Source: Gordonia gummivorans (GTDB taxonomy: Bacteria; Actinomycetota; Actinomycetes; Mycobacteriales; Mycobacteriaceae). From it: DNA of 64,000 nucleotides. Shown piece by piece: positions 26,642-35,768 of the stretch. Both the position numbers and the translations under genes were made by a program. The notes under the pieces are model-generated. The model was not told where the DNA came from. It did not search any database and worked only from the letters and a program-made list of their open reading frames with translations. Each line of letters opens with the position of its first letter. Within the stretch, counting starts at the first letter, position 1. The stretch lies in the NCBI RefSeq assembly GCF_022513585.1, contig NZ_JAKWBF010000016.1:1-64000 (forward strand). The letters are read 5' to 3'.

Positions 26642-28384
26642 ATGGATACCGAGTTCAATCCGGATCGACCTGCGGATATGGGCCCGCTGTATCGCCAGGA
26701 GGCGTGGCGCAGGCTCGGAGCGGAACAATTCGACATCGTCGTCATCGGTGGTGGTGTCGTCGGTGTGGGTGCGGCGCTCGACGCCGCCACTCGCGGTCTG
26801 CGTGTCGCGCTGGTCGAGGCCCGCGACATCGCGTCGGGCACGTCGAGTCGGTCGTCGAAGATGTTCCACGGCGGTCTGCGCTACCTCGAACAGCTGGAAT
26901 TCGGCCTGGTCCGTGAGGCGCTACGCGAGCGTGAACTGTCGCTGCGGTTACTGGCCCCACACCTGGTCAAGCCGCTGCCGTTCCTGTACCCGTTGACGCA
27001 GCGCGTCTGGGAGAGGCCCTATGTCGCGGCGGGCATCTTTCTGTACGACCGCATGGGTGGAGCCAAATCAGTTCCCGGACAACAGCATGTCACTCGGTCC
27101 GGTGCTCTGCGAGTGGCTCCGGCGCTCAAACGCGACTCGCTGATCGGTGGTATCCGCTACTACGACACCGTCGTCGACGACGCGCGCCACAGCCTCACGG
27201 TGGCGCGCACCGCGGCCAACTACGGTGCGGTCATCCGAACCTCCACCCAGGTGGTCGGATTTCTCCGTGAATCCGACCGTGTGCTCGGTGTTCGTGTCCG
27301 AGACACCGAGAACGGCGAGGTCACCGAGGTGCGTGGACACTGCGTGATCAACGCGGCGGGCGTGTGGACCGACGAGGTGCAGGCTCTGTCGAAACAGCGT
27401 GGCCACTTCAAGGTGCGCGCCTCCAAGGGGGTACACATCGTGGTGCCGCGCGATCGCATCGTCAGCGAGACCGCGATCATCCTGCGGACCGCCAACTCGG
27501 TGCTGTTCGTCATCCCATGGGAGACGCACTGGATCATCGGCACCACCGACACCGACTGGAACCTCGACCTCGCGCACCCGGCCGCAACCCGCGCCGACAT
27601 CGACTACATCCTCGAGCGGGTCAACCAGGTGCTCGTGACTTCCCTGACGCACGACGACATCGAAGGCGTGTACGCGGGATTGCGACCGCTGCTCGCGGGG
27701 GAGGACGACCAGACGTCCAAGCTGTCGCGCGAACATGCCGTTGCCACCGTCGCGCCCGGTCTCGTGTCGATCGCGGGCGGCAAGTACACCACCTACCGGG
27801 TGATGGCGGCCGACGCCGTCGACGCATGCAACGACTTCATCCCGACTCGGGTGGCGCCGTCGATCACCGAACGCGTACCCCTCATCGGCGCGGACGGATA
27901 CTTCGCCCTGATCAACCAGTGCGAACACCTCGGACAGCGATACGGACTGCACCCGTACCGGATTCGCCGACTGCTCAATCGTTACGGCTCACTCATCGAC
28001 GACGTGCTGTACTACGCGGCCGGCGATCCGTCGTTGCTGCGACCGATCGCGGCCGCACCGCAATACCTGCGGGTCGAGGTGGTGTACGCGGCCATCGACG
28101 AAGCGGCGCTGCACCTCGAGGACGTCCTCGCCCGACGCACCCGCATCGCGATCGAGTACTCGCACCGCGGCGTCGGCTGCGCCGAAGAGGTCGCCGAACT
28201 GCTGGCGCCCGTGCTCGGGTGGAGTCCCGAGGACATCGCCTTCGAGATCGATACCTACCGCGCTCGCGTCGAGGCCGAAGTCGCTTCGCAGACGCAGCCC
28301 GACGACGAGTCGGCCGACGCACTGCGTGCGGCCGCACCGGAGGCACGTGCGGAGATCCTGGAGCCGGTCCCGGTTGACGGCTGA
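26642..28384 (+). CDS. glpD: Glycerol-3-phosphate dehydrogenase
   Basis: About 580 residues of the FAD-dependent, membrane-associated GlpD family. It oxidises glycerol-3-phosphate to dihydroxyacetone phosphate and passes electrons to quinone. The FAD-binding VIGGGVVGVGAALDA is at residue 34. The RSSKMFHGGLRYLEQ region and PWETHWIIGTTDTDW are family signatures, and the C-terminal DAO-C domain is present. An ATG two codons earlier (26636) is equally possible; neither has a clear ribosome site. Position and sequence fit Rv3302c (glpD2). Confidence 0.93.
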   Translation: MDTEFNPDRPADMGPLYRQEAWRRLGAEQFDIVVIGGGVVGVGAALDAATRGLRVALVEARDIASGTSSRSSKMFHGGLRYLEQLEFGLVREALRERELSLRLLAPHLVKPLPFLYPLTQRVWERPYVAAGIFLYDRMGGAKSVPGQQHVTRSGALRVAPALKRDSLIGGIRYYDTVVDDARHSLTVARTAANYGAVIRTSTQVVGFLRESDRVLGVRVRDTENGEVTEVRGHCVINAAGVWTDEVQALSKQRGHFKVRASKGVHIVVPRDRIVSETAIILRTANSVLFVIPWETHWIIGTTDTDWNLDLAHPAATRADIDYILERVNQVLVTSLTHDDIEGVYAGLRPLLAGEDDQTSKLSREHAVATVAPGLVSIAGGKYTTYRVMAADAVDACNDFIPTRVAPSITERVPLIGADGYFALINQCEHLGQRYGLHPYRIRRLLNRYGSLIDDVLYYAAGDPSLLRPIAAAPQYLRVEVVYAAIDEAALHLEDVLARRTRIAIEYSHRGVGCAEEVAELLAPVLGWSPEDIAFEIDTYRARVEAEVASQTQPDDESADALRAAAPEARAEILEPVPVDG

Positions 28385-28470
28385 TGAATACGGGGCGTTA
28401 GGCGGGACCTTGGGCTCTGTGCCCGGTAACCTCGGCGGGTGAACAATGAGATATGGGAGAAAGACAGGTC

Positions 28471-28899
28471 ATGGTGGACAACCCGATCAAGGAATTGACC
28501 GTCGATGAGTCGTGGAATCGGCTTTCTCAAGTCGAACTCGGCCGGATCGCACTGAGTTTCGGCGGACTTCCCGACATCTTCCCGATCAACTTCTACGCCG
28601 GCGACGGGCGCATCCTGTTCCGCACCGCAGAAGGAACCAAGCTCTACGAGCTGACCGCCAACGAGCATGTCGCCTTCGAAGCCGACAGCCACGACGGCGT
28701 CAGTGGCTGGAGTGTCATCGCGAAGGGCACCGCACGTGTCCTGCAGTCTCATCGCGAGATCGAGGCCGCCGACCAGACTCCGTTGAAGCCGTGGATCCCC
28801 ACGCTCAAGTACAACTACGTGGAGATCGCGGTCGAAGAGATCACCGGTCGGGACTTCACTTTCGGCGAGGAGCCGGAGCGGTACACCTCCGACGGCTGA
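28471..28899 (+). CDS. Pyridoxamine-5'-phosphate-oxidase-fold flavoprotein
   Basis: About 142 residues from the ATG giving MVDNPIKELTVDESWNRL; an in-frame ATG at 28453 is possible but a GGAG site suits 28471. The split beta-barrel pattern is evident: LGRIALSFGGLPDIFPINF, ILFRTAEGTKLYELT, and VSGWSVIAKGTARVL. Such proteins bind FMN or F420 and reduce small substrates, or act as haem-binding partners; the actual activity is unknown. It converges with the ClpC2-like gene over four bases. Neighbourhood gives no pathway clue. Confidence 0.75.
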   Translation: MVDNPIKELTVDESWNRLSQVELGRIALSFGGLPDIFPINFYAGDGRILFRTAEGTKLYELTANEHVAFEADSHDGVSGWSVIAKGTARVLQSHREIEAADQTPLKPWIPTLKYNYVEIAVEEITGRDFTFGEEPERYTSDG

Positions 28900-28903
28900 G
28901 TTC

Positions 28904-29623
28904 TCAGGCCAACTCCGACAACCGATCCAGCACGGCCTCCTCGAAGGCGTCGGCACCTGTGCCGGCATCGACGAGGATCGGTCCCACGGTGGGGTCGGCA
29001 AAGAGTGCGATCAGCAGATGTTCGGTTCCGACGTAATTGTGGCCGAGGCGCTCGGCGGTTCGGACGGTCTCCTCAAGCACCGTCTTGGCGGCATCGTCAT
29101 ACGGGATGAGCGCTCGCGGTTCGGCCTCGCTTGGCGCGTTGATCGCTGAGAGTTGTTGGGCCACAGCGTCCGTGTCTACGTCGAGGGATCGGAGAGCGGC
29201 TACCCCCAGCGACTCGGTTTCGCCCAGAACCCCCCGACCGAGCAGCGCCGTGGTGACGTATTCCGAGCGCTCGGAGGTGGCCAGGTTGTGCGCGTTCACG
29301 ACGGCATTGCGTGCGCGAGGAGTGAAGCGGGCGAACGGATTCGACGCAGCTTCGGCAGGGGCCGCGGGAGATTGTCCGACGAATCGCTTCTGCGCCGCTT
29401 GCTTGCTGACGCCCATGCTCGAGCCGATCGCCGTCCAGGACGCGCCGGTGCGTCGGGCCTGATCGACGAAATGTCCGATCAACGAGTCGGCGAGGTCGCC
29501 GAGGTGCTGTGCGGCGATGACAGCCCCGGAGAGTTGTTCGAGCGGATCGGTATGGACGGCACGAATGCCGTCGATGAGGTCGTCGAGCCGGACGTTCGTC
29601 AGGGGTTTGTTGTCTGTGGGCAT
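28904..29623 (-). CDS. clpC2: ClpC2-like protein: helix-turn-helix plus ClpC N-domain
   Basis: 239 residues with no ATPase domain. Residues about 55-85 (GASWTAIGSSMGVSKQAAQKRF) look like a helix-turn-helix. From residue 97 the sequence follows the ClpC1 N-domain repeat pair: FARFTPRARNAVVNAH, then LIPYDDAAKTVLEETVRTAE and LGHNYVGTEHLLIALF. In ClpC1 the cyclomarin site uses, as I recall, F2, F80, K85 and E89; F, Y, K and E occupy these positions here. Mycobacterial ClpC2 is described as a decoy that binds ClpC1-targeting antibiotics and represses its own promoter. Twin palindromic operators start three bases upstream of this ATG, which fits that model; the transcript may be leaderless. Confidence 0.8.
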   Translation of the reverse strand: MPTDNKPLTNVRLDDLIDGIRAVHTDPLEQLSGAVIAAQHLGDLADSLIGHFVDQARRTGASWTAIGSSMGVSKQAAQKRFVGQSPAAPAEAASNPFARFTPRARNAVVNAHNLATSERSEYVTTALLGRGVLGETESLGVAALRSLDVDTDAVAQQLSAINAPSEAEPRALIPYDDAAKTVLEETVRTAERLGHNYVGTEHLLIALFADPTVGPILVDAGTGADAFEEAVLDRLSELA

Positions 29624-29625
29624 GC

Positions 29626-29670
29626 GTCAACTCTAGGTTGACGGGCATTGGTCGTCAACCCTGGGTTGAC
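29626..29670. promoter_or_regulatory. Twin palindromic operators of the ClpC2-like gene
   Basis: Box 1, GTCAACTCTAGGTTGAC (29626-29642), and box 2, GTCAACCCTGGGTTGAC (29654-29670), share GTCAAC-N5-GTTGAC. Their centres are 28 bases apart. Box 1 begins three bases before the start codon, so a bound repressor would block both promoter and translation start. No separate ribosome site is visible. Confidence 0.7.
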
Positions 29671-29694
29671 GAGCTGGCAGGGCGGCGCCCCTTG

Positions 29695-29799
29695 CCGCTG
29701 GCTGAACGCGAGCTCACGAGCCTCGAAGCCCTTGGTGAGCTGAGAATGCCGTCTCACCAGGCCCTTCGAGGCTCGCTCCGCTCGCACCTCAGGGAGCGG
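29695..29799. repeat. Cruciform repeat family 2, degenerate copy
   Basis: CGAGCCTCGAAG (left) and CTTCGAGGCTCG (right) pair, with GGTGAG/CTCACC closing the inner loop. The outer right arm reads CTCGCACCTCAGGGAGCGG exactly as in the copy at 59742-59845, while the outer left arm (CCGCTGGCTGAACGCGAG) has decayed. It lies between the ClpC2-like promoter and the nei 3' end. Confidence 0.6.
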
Positions 29800-29889
29800 A
29801 AGGGGCATGCTCAGGGGGACCGCCACCATCTCAGATCGGATGGGGAGCGGGTGGAGGGCAGGGGGCCACGTGGGGAGGGGCGCGTCGGG

Positions 29890-30678
29890 TCAGCGTTGGC
29901 AGGTTGGGCAGAAGTAGATCACCCGGTCGCCGTCGTCGGCGTCGCCGAGACGGTCACGCCGGATCGGGGTAGCGCAGCGTCTGCACAACTGGCCGCGGCG
30001 ACCGTAGACCCAGGTGCGTGCGTTTGGGGCCGTCTGACCAGTCGTGCTGCGAGCAGTGCGTATCCGGTTGTTCCACAGCAGCCGACGGCACAGGTCGACC
30101 ATGGCCGGGATGTCGACGTCGGCCACCGGTGTTGTCGGCAGTACGCCGCGCAGAAAGCAGGCCTCGCAACGGTAGACGTTGCCGACACCCGCCATCAGGC
30201 GTTGGTCGAGCAGGGCGAGACCGATCGGCGTGGAAGGCCGCGCCTCGATTCGCCGGACAGCCTCGGCGGCATCCCAGTCGTCGGCGAGCAGGTCCGGTCC
30301 GAGATAGGCCAGCGCTGCATCGGGGTCGGCGAGCAGTTCGAGGATGCCGAGTTCGAAGCCGACCGCCTCGGACTTCTGGGTGCGCAGGACGACCCGCGCG
30401 TGATGGCCCGGCCGACGCCACCGCGTCCCGAGAGGGTGCACGTGCCACGCGCCCTCCATCTTGAGGTGGGAGTGAATCGATGGCACCGCAACGCCTTCCG
30501 GGTCGACCACATCGATCAGCAGGTGCTTACCGCGGGAGCGGACAGCGGTGACGGTGTGTCCGGTGTAGTCGACGGTGGCGAGGGTCGGCGTCCGGAACTG
30601 GCAATAGGTGAGCACCTGGCCGTCCAATGCGCGACGCAGCCTGGCCGCCGCTGCGAAGACGGTGTCGCCCTCAGGCAT
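29890..30678 (-). CDS. nei: Endonuclease VIII-type DNA glycosylase
   Basis: 262 residues of the Fpg/Nei family, which removes oxidised bases and nicks the abasic site. The mature N-terminus PEGDTVFAAA supplies the catalytic Pro-1 and Glu-2, and RSRGKHLLIDV holds the conserved lysine. The H2TH region contains LMAGVGNVYRCE, and a C-terminal zinc finger is present (LCRRCATPIRR, YFCPTCQR). It overlaps the 3' end of... the lhr stop region by eight bases on the same strand, so repair glycosylase and helicase are co-transcribed. Matches Rv3297. Confidence 0.93.
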   Translation of the reverse strand: MPEGDTVFAAAARLRRALDGQVLTYCQFRTPTLATVDYTGHTVTAVRSRGKHLLIDVVDPEGVAVPSIHSHLKMEGAWHVHPLGTRWRRPGHHARVVLRTQKSEAVGFELGILELLADPDAALAYLGPDLLADDWDAAEAVRRIEARPSTPIGLALLDQRLMAGVGNVYRCEACFLRGVLPTTPVADVDIPAMVDLCRRLLWNNRIRTARSTTGQTAPNARTWVYGRRGQLCRRCATPIRRDRLGDADDGDRVIYFCPTCQR

Positions 30679-33600
30679 GGAGTCCGTAGCGGAGTCGGAC
30701 GCCGCGCGGGGTGGTCGCGAAACCTGCCTCGACGAAGGCTGCGGCGATCTGGGTGCCGAGCACGTTTGCGCCGTCGACCTGGTCGATGGTCAGTCGATTG
30801 ATCCGACCGGACCGGACCGCGTCGGCGAGAGCGGAGCTCGCCTCGCGCAGCAGATCGGCGTCGGCGGTGAAAGTCAGCACCGTCTTGCCGCCACGTTCCA
30901 CGAACAGCGCGGGCTCACCGTCGGCGATCACCACCAGCGCGCCGGGTTTGCGGCCCGGTCGGTGGCCCGAGTCGTCCGCGCCGGTGGCCGGCCAATCCAG
31001 AGCAGCCCCATAAGGATTGGCCGGATCGGTGGCGGCCAGCACCACTGTGTGGTGAGTCTTGCGATCGTCGAGCGCGTGGTGTCGGAGTTCGTCGACGATG
31101 GATGGCCGAGCGAACTGGGCGCCGCCGAGCCCGTCGACGTAGTAGCCGCGACGAACGTGGCCGTTGTCCTCGAACACGCTGAGCGCCTTGTAGACCCGAG
31201 CGAAACCGCCGGTCACGCCCTCGGCTGCCACCGCGCCACGAGTGACCACTCCGTGGCGGACCAAGAGTTGCTCGCAGACGGCCTGGGTGGCGGTGGTCGG
31301 GTCGACGTCGTCGCGGTGGAGGCTGAACCACCGGCCCGTGGTCGACGGTGAACTGGGCCGGGCGCCCGGATGTTCGGCCAGGAACCTGGTCGAGAGTCGT
31401 TGTGGCCGAAGCCTCGGCGCGCGGCCTCGTGATCGGTGGGCGGGCGTGCCGCGCGCACCCGCGGATCGCGCCGGCCCGCGGCGGTCGGGCCGCAGCAGCG
31501 CACGCACGGCGGAGAAGGAGTCGTTGCCGACCTGGCCCGACCACACCAGATCCCACAGGGCGGTCTCGATGTCGGCGTCCGACGACCCGATCTCCGTGTC
31601 GCCACGCACACCATCGGCGAGCTGCGGAAAGCGCAGGGCTCCGCCGGGATTCAGTGCGTCCAGCAACAAACTGTGCGTCGCCGTCAGGTCGATCTCGTCG
31701 GCGTCCGCCAGCGTCACGGGGAGCAGGTCGATGGGGTGGAAGGCGATCCAGCCGTCGGCACCGCCGATGCGGCCGTGTCCCGACCACACCACCTCACCCG
31801 AGGACAGCAGTTCGTCGAGCATGGCCGGGGTGTAGTCGGCGACCCGGCTCGGCAGGATGAGGGACTCCCACGCCGACGCCGGAAGCTGGTATCCGGCAAG
31901 CTGATCGATGACGGTCGCCACGCCGTCGACTCCGCTGAGCCTCTCGTCGGATGCCACGTGATGCCAACTCGACAGGAAGCGGGTCAGCGTGGGCGCGTCG
32001 ACCGGTGCGATGTCGGCGCGGGTGGCGGCGAGCGATCCGCGCCGGATCTGCCCCAGCACGTCGGCGTGACACCACTGCGTCGTCGATCCCGCGTCGGGGT
32101 CGGGCAGGAAATCGCCCTCGATCACCTTGCGCTCACCGGCCAGGCGCACCAGGGTATCTCGGACCACCGCCGTCGCCATCCCGATACCCTCGGCCGCCTC
32201 GGCAACGGTGAACGGACCGTGCGTGCGCGCGAAACGGTGGACCAGGTCGGTGACGGGATCGGGGACCGGCTCGGTGTAGGCGGCCGGAATGCCCAGTGGC
32301 GCGGGGACTCCGAGGGCATCACGCAGGCGTGCGGTGTCTTCGACCGCCGCCCACAATGGGAAGCCGCGATGGGTGACCGAGATGATCGGGCCGGCGCGGT
32401 GCAGGTCGGCCAGTACGGCAGCGGCGTCGTCACCCTGATATCGGGCGGCCACGTCGTCGGTGGTGAGCGGGCCGAGCCAGCGAAGCAGGTCGACGATGTC
32501 CTCGGCGTCGCGCGCCTGCCGAGCCGGATCGAGACGCTGGAGTCGGCGTACGACGTCGGCGATCACCGCGGGGTCGAGCAGCTCGCGCAGATCCACCCGG
32601 CCGAGGAGTTGGGCGAGCAGGCTCGTGTCCAACGACAGTGCCGCGGCACGGCGTTCGGCGAGCGGTGCGTCGTCGGAGTACATGAATGCACCGACGTACC
32701 CGAACAGCAGCGACGCCGCGAACGGCGATGGCTCGGGGGTCTCGACCTCGACCATCCGCACCCGGCGTCTGGCGATTCCGCGCAGGAGGTCGGTCAGCGC
32801 TGGCAGGTCGTACACGTCCTGGAGGCATTCGCGCACCGCTTCCAGCACGATCGGGAAGTCGGGGAATTGTGATGCGACGGAAAGGAGTTGCGCGCTGCGC
32901 TGACGTTGCTGCCACAAGGGAGCCCGGCGGCCAGGGTCACGTCGGGGCAACAGCAGTGCACGCGCGGCGCATTCGCGGAATCGCGATGCGAACATCGACG
33001 AGTCGGCGAGCGCATCGGTGACCATCTGCTCGATGTCGTCGGGGTCGACGACGAAGACTGAGGCGCCGGGTGGTTCGTCGTCGGTGTCGGGCATCCGCAC
33101 GATGATGCCGTCGTCGGAGGCGGTGGTCGCACCGTCGAGGCCGAGGGTCTGCTGCAGCCGCGCGGAGATGGCACTCGCCCACGGTGCGTGGACACGTAAA
33201 CCATAGGGGGAGTGCAGGATCACCCGCCAGTCGCCGAGCTCGTCGCGGAAACGTTCGACGACGAGGGTGCGGTCGGTGGGGAGGTGGCCGGTCGAGTCGC
33301 GCTGCTCGGCGATCAGTGCTGCCAGGTTGTCGCGCGCATAGTCGGTGAGGCCGAGTGCATGTGCGTGTTTCTCGAGTTGCTCGGGATCGGCGATGGCGCC
33401 GGTGAACTTGCCGATCGCCACGCCGAGTTCGGCGGGCCGTCCGACGGTGTCGCCGACCCAGAACGGCAGGCGGCCGGGCTGTCCGAAGGCCGGCGTGACG
33501 AGAACACGGTCGTGGGTGATGTCCTCGATCCGCCAACTCGTGGCGCCCAACGCGAACACGTCCCCGACGCGCGACTCGTAGACCATCTCTTCATCGAGTT

Positions 33601-35287
33601 CGCCTACGCGGGTGGATTTTTCCCCGACCATGAAGACACCGAAGAGCCCGCGGTCGGGGATGGTTCCGCCGGAGGTGACGGCCAGACGCTGAGCTCCGCG
33701 TCGGCCGCTGATGGTGTTCGCGTCGCGATCCCAGGTGACGCGAGGGCGGAGTTCGGCGAACTCGTCGGACGGGAAACGCCCCGAGATCAGGTCCAGAGTC
33801 GATACGTACACATCGCGGCTGAGTTCCCGGTACGGCGCGGCGCGGCGGATGACGTCGAACCATTCGTCGACGTCGAGGTCGTCCATTGCCGCGGCGGCGA
33901 TCGTCTGCTGGGCAAGGACGTCGAGCGGATTCGACGGGACGCGCAGTTGCTCGATGTCGCCGGCGAGCATGCGTTCCACGGCGACCGTGCAGTGCACGAG
34001 ATCGGTGCGGTGCTTGGGGTAGAGCACGCCCTGGCTGATCTCGCCGACCTGGTGACCCGCCCGGCCGATCCGCTGGAGACCACTCGCGACCGACGGTGGC
34101 GATTCCACCTGGATGACCAGATCGACCGCGCCCATGTCGATGCCGAGTTCCAGCGAACTCGTTGCAACCACGCAGCGCAGCCGACCCGACTTCAGGTCGT
34201 CCTCGATCTCGGCCCGCTGCTCCTTGCTCACCGAGCCATGGTGGGCGCGGGCCAAGGCGGTGGGTGCGCCGCCGCTGGCGCCGCTCGCCATAACAAGCGC
34301 AGGTGCGCCACCGGCTACACCGGGATTTGGCGCATTGGTGACCGGCGTCCCCGAGCGGTCGGCGTGGATCTCGTTGAGCCGAGCGGTGAGTCGTTCGGCG
34401 AGGCGCCGGGAGTTGGCGAAAACGATCGTTGCGCGGTTGCTTTCGATGGCGTCGACGATCGAGGCCTCCACATGCGGCCAGAGGGAGCCGGCGGTCGGGG
34501 AGAAGGCGTCGTCGAGGTCGTCGTCGGGTGCATCGGCGGGCGGCGGGATGTTCGCCATGTCCGGCACAGGCACGTCGACGCGCAGATCGAAGGTCTTCGC
34601 GGCGGGCGGTCGGACGACGCGGCAGGGACGGGAGCCGGCCAGGAACTGCGCGACCAACTCTGGCGGTCGGACGGTCGCCGACAACCCGATCCGCTGTGCC
34701 GGCTCGTCGAGCAGCTCGTCAAGTCGTTCAAGGGAGACCGCGAGATGGGTGCCGCGCTTGGTGCCGGCGACGGCGTGCACCTCGTCGACGATGACGGCGT
34801 CGACGTTGCGGAGAGTGTCGCGGACCGACGAGGTGAGGATCAGATACAGCGACTCGGGGGTGGTGATGAGGATGTCCGGTGGCTGCCGGGCAAGGAGCCG
34901 GCGCTGATTGGCCGGCGTGTCCCCCGAGCGCAGGCCGACGGTGATGTTCGGTTCGGGAAGGCCGAGCTCCTGGGCCGCACGCGTGATCCCGGTCAGGGGG
35001 GCGCGCAGGTTGCGCTCCACGTCGACCGCAAGTGCTTTGAGTGGCGAGATGTAGAGGACGCGGGTGCCGTGCGCGCGGTCGGGTTCGGCGGCCAGACGGT
35101 CGAGCGCCCACAGGAACGCCGACAGCGTCTTGCCAGACCCGGTAGGCGCGATGACCAGTGTGTTCTCACCGTCGGCGATGGAGTTCCATGCCCCGGTCTG
35201 AGCAGCAGTGGGCTCCGGGAAGGCGCCACTGAACCACCGCCGCGTCGGGGCGGTGAAGCGCTGCAGTACAGACGCGGTTCGGGCCAC
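30671..35287 (-). CDS. lhr: Large Lhr-type DNA repair helicase
   Basis: 1538 residues, the size of mycobacterial Lhr. It is a superfamily 2 ATPase that translocates 3' to 5' on single-stranded DNA and unwinds RNA:DNA. Walker A is IAPTGSGKTLSAFLW near residue 46, and the DEVH box is in AVIVDEVHAVAG. Motif III lies in IGLSATVRPPE, and motif VI is IQRIGRAGHQ. A winged-helix/Lhr-core and a long C-terminal region follow. It overlaps nei by eight bases; joint expression is the conserved arrangement in actinobacteria. No frame break is seen. The 842-codon open frame on the other strand is a bias shadow. Confidence 0.94.
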   Translation of the reverse strand: MARTASVLQRFTAPTRRWFSGAFPEPTAAQTGAWNSIADGENTLVIAPTGSGKTLSAFLWALDRLAAEPDRAHGTRVLYISPLKALAVDVERNLRAPLTGITRAAQELGLPEPNITVGLRSGDTPANQRRLLARQPPDILITTPESLYLILTSSVRDTLRNVDAVIVDEVHAVAGTKRGTHLAVSLERLDELLDEPAQRIGLSATVRPPELVAQFLAGSRPCRVVRPPAAKTFDLRVDVPVPDMANIPPPADAPDDDLDDAFSPTAGSLWPHVEASIVDAIESNRATIVFANSRRLAERLTARLNEIHADRSGTPVTNAPNPGVAGGAPALVMASGASGGAPTALARAHHGSVSKEQRAEIEDDLKSGRLRCVVATSSLELGIDMGAVDLVIQVESPPSVASGLQRIGRAGHQVGEISQGVLYPKHRTDLVHCTVAVERMLAGDIEQLRVPSNPLDVLAQQTIAAAAMDDLDVDEWFDVIRRAAPYRELSRDVYVSTLDLISGRFPSDEFAELRPRVTWDRDANTISGRRGAQRLAVTSGGTIPDRGLFGVFMVGEKSTRVGELDEEMVYESRVGDVFALGATSWRIEDITHDRVLVTPAFGQPGRLPFWVGDTVGRPAELGVAIGKFTGAIADPEQLEKHAHALGLTDYARDNLAALIAEQRDSTGHLPTDRTLVVERFRDELGDWRVILHSPYGLRVHAPWASAISARLQQTLGLDGATTASDDGIIVRMPDTDDEPPGASVFVVDPDDIEQMVTDALADSSMFASRFRECAARALLLPRRDPGRRAPLWQQRQRSAQLLSVASQFPDFPIVLEAVRECLQDVYDLPALTDLLRGIARRRVRMVEVETPEPSPFAASLLFGYVGAFMYSDDAPLAERRAAALSLDTSLLAQLLGRVDLRELLDPAVIADVVRRLQRLDPARQARDAEDIVDLLRWLGPLTTDDVAARYQGDDAAAVLADLHRAGPIISVTHRGFPLWAAVEDTARLRDALGVPAPLGIPAAYTEPVPDPVTDLVHRFARTHGPFTVAEAAEGIGMATAVVRDTLVRLAGERKVIEGDFLPDPDAGSTTQWCHADVLGQIRRGSLAATRADIAPVDAPTLTRFLSSWHHVASDERLSGVDGVATVIDQLAGYQLPASAWESLILPSRVADYTPAMLDELLSSGEVVWSGHGRIGGADGWIAFHPIDLLPVTLADADEIDLTATHSLLLDALNPGGALRFPQLADGVRGDTEIGSSDADIETALWDLVWSGQVGNDSFSAVRALLRPDRRGPARSAGARGTPAHRSRGRAPRLRPQRLSTRFLAEHPGARPSSPSTTGRWFSLHRDDVDPTTATQAVCEQLLVRHGVVTRGAVAAEGVTGGFARVYKALSVFEDNGHVRRGYYVDGLGGAQFARPSIVDELRHHALDDRKTHHTVVLAATDPANPYGAALDWPATGADDSGHRPGRKPGALVVIADGEPALFVERGGKTVLTFTADADLLREASSALADAVRSGRINRLTIDQVDGANVLGTQIAAAFVEAGFATTPRGVRLRYGLHA

Positions 35288-35372
35288 CTCGCCATCATCC
35301 CCTACGGCTGTGACAACTCCGTGGCGCGAGCGCGAGCAGGCCGAGCCGGTCAGGGTATAAGGTCAGCACACG

Positions 35373-35465
35373 CCAGTGCGGGGAATCCGGTGCAAGTCCG
35401 GAACGGTCGCGCCGCTGTGAACGACGGTCAACTGAGAATCGACGTGAGTCAGAGTGCCGCGCTGG
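35373..35465 (+). ncRNA. Cobalamin riboswitch
   Basis: The core AATCCGGTGCAAGTCCGGAA followed by CGGTCGCGCCGCTGTGA matches the adenosylcobalamin-aptamer consensus, including the B12-box-like GCCGCTGTGA. P1 closes CCAGTGCGG (35373-35381) with CCGCGCTGG (35457-35465), one G-U pair among nine. It is 50 bases upstream of cbtB; a small GCCGA...TCGGC hairpin and an AAAGGA ribosome site follow, suggesting translational control. High B12 should reduce cbtBA expression. Confidence 0.88.
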
Positions 35466-35515
35466 TAACCGGTTCAAACGAACTGCCGACGCGTGATCGG
35501 CGAAAGGACAGGCAG

Positions 35516-35740
35516 ATGACTGCTTCCACCAAGGCGGCACCCGCATCTCGGGCGCTCGCGGTACCCAATCTCTCCGTCGCCAGCGCGGCACTGTGGCTCA
35601 GCCTCACCGTGCTGCTGGTGTCGATGGCCTACTACTTCCTGGGCTACGACCAGGGCGCGGTGTCGGTGTTCGGTTCCGACACCCACATCCACGAGTTCGT
35701 CCACGACGCCCGCCACTTCCTCGGCTTCCCCTGCCACTGA
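35516..35740 (+). CDS. cbtB: Cobalt transporter subunit CbtB
   Basis: 74 residues, the short partner of CbtA. One membrane helix (LWLSLTVLLVSMAYYFLGY) is followed by the His-rich end THIHEFVHDARHFLGFPCH, with the CbtB pattern of spaced His and a final Cys-His that should bind cobalt. It is the first gene after the cobalamin riboswitch and is followed by cbtA after 28 bases. The set replaces CbiMNQO-type import for B12 synthesis. Confidence 0.9.
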   Translation: MTASTKAAPASRALAVPNLSVASAALWLSLTVLLVSMAYYFLGYDQGAVSVFGSDTHIHEFVHDARHFLGFPCH

Positions 35741-35768
35741 GCGAATCTGAGCCAGGAGACAAATAAAC

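Noticed and set aside
33212-35740. 842-codon open frame on the plus strand through lhr into cbtB
   Set aside because: Mostly antisense to lhr; only its last 75 codons (cbtB, from 35516) are a real gene with its own ribosome site.
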